Origin: Bacteroidota bacterium
Lineage (GTDB): Bacteria; Bacteroidota; Bacteroidia; Flavobacteriales; Flavobacteriaceae
NCBI GenBank assembly: GCA_006227965.1
Contig: SBFL01000039.1
Location: 1 to 6,659, forward strand
Direction of reading: 5' to 3'
DNA length: 6,659 nucleotides
In this document: positions 6,647 through 6,659 of the stretch, piece by piece
How positions within the stretch are numbered: position 1 is the first letter of the stretch
Layout of the letters: each line of letters opens with the position of its first letter
Notes under the pieces: model-generated
Seen by the model: the letters and a program-made list of their open reading frames with translations, nothing else
Told to the model about the DNA's origin: nothing
Database searches by the model: none
Program-made: the position numbers and the translations under genes

Positions 6647-6659
6647 GCTGCTGATTCTT

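Noticed and set aside
1..6659. A novel accessory or defence system
   Set aside because: All coding capacity is taken by core ribosomal, translocase, initiation-factor and polymerase genes in standard order; no insertion, repeat array or foreign gene is visible.

Overview
This window is a stretch of the spc and alpha ribosomal-protein gene cluster, and every gene lies on the minus strand. In transcription order (right to left) it reads rplF, rplR, rpsE, rpmD, rplO, secY, infA, rpmJ, rpsM, rpsK, rpsD, rpoA and rplQ. The last gene runs off the left edge. All thirteen genes look intact except rplQ, which is cut only by the window boundary.

The organism is most likely a member of the Bacteroidota, probably a Flavobacteriaceae-type bacterium with moderately high GC (about half by eye). 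The support is the character of the proteins: a 330-residue RpoA, a 446-residue SecY, an L36 that has lost zinc ligands and an S4 without an N-terminal zinc knuckle. Gene order also fits, with infA directly between secY and rpmJ and no adk or map. Most start codons lack a convincing Shine-Dalgarno sequence, as is typical of this phylum. The genus cannot be fixed from the window.

Layout: 6104-6646 to 4545-4997 holds the end of the spc operon (L6, L18, S5, L30, L15), with gaps of 8-13 bases. SecY (3193-4533), the pore of the Sec translocon, follows, then IF1 (2973-3188) and L36 (2843-2959). The alpha operon follows: S13, S11, S4, RNA polymerase alpha and L17. Within it, gaps widen to 91 bases on each side of rpsK and 48 bases between rpoA and rplQ. 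These three spacers can all be folded into hairpins. The one just upstream of rpsD is the most convincing, a long bulged stem ending 13 bases before the S4 start codon.

Together the genes make small- and large-subunit ribosomal proteins, one initiation factor, the core membrane secretion channel and the polymerase subunit that nucleates enzyme assembly, so ribosome, secretion and transcription capacity are probably co-expressed. I see no mobile element, CRISPR array, tRNA, rRNA or accessory system, and no stretch over 300 bases without a gene. The coding content is ordinary core genome; the only candidates for new biology are the structured spacers of the alpha operon.
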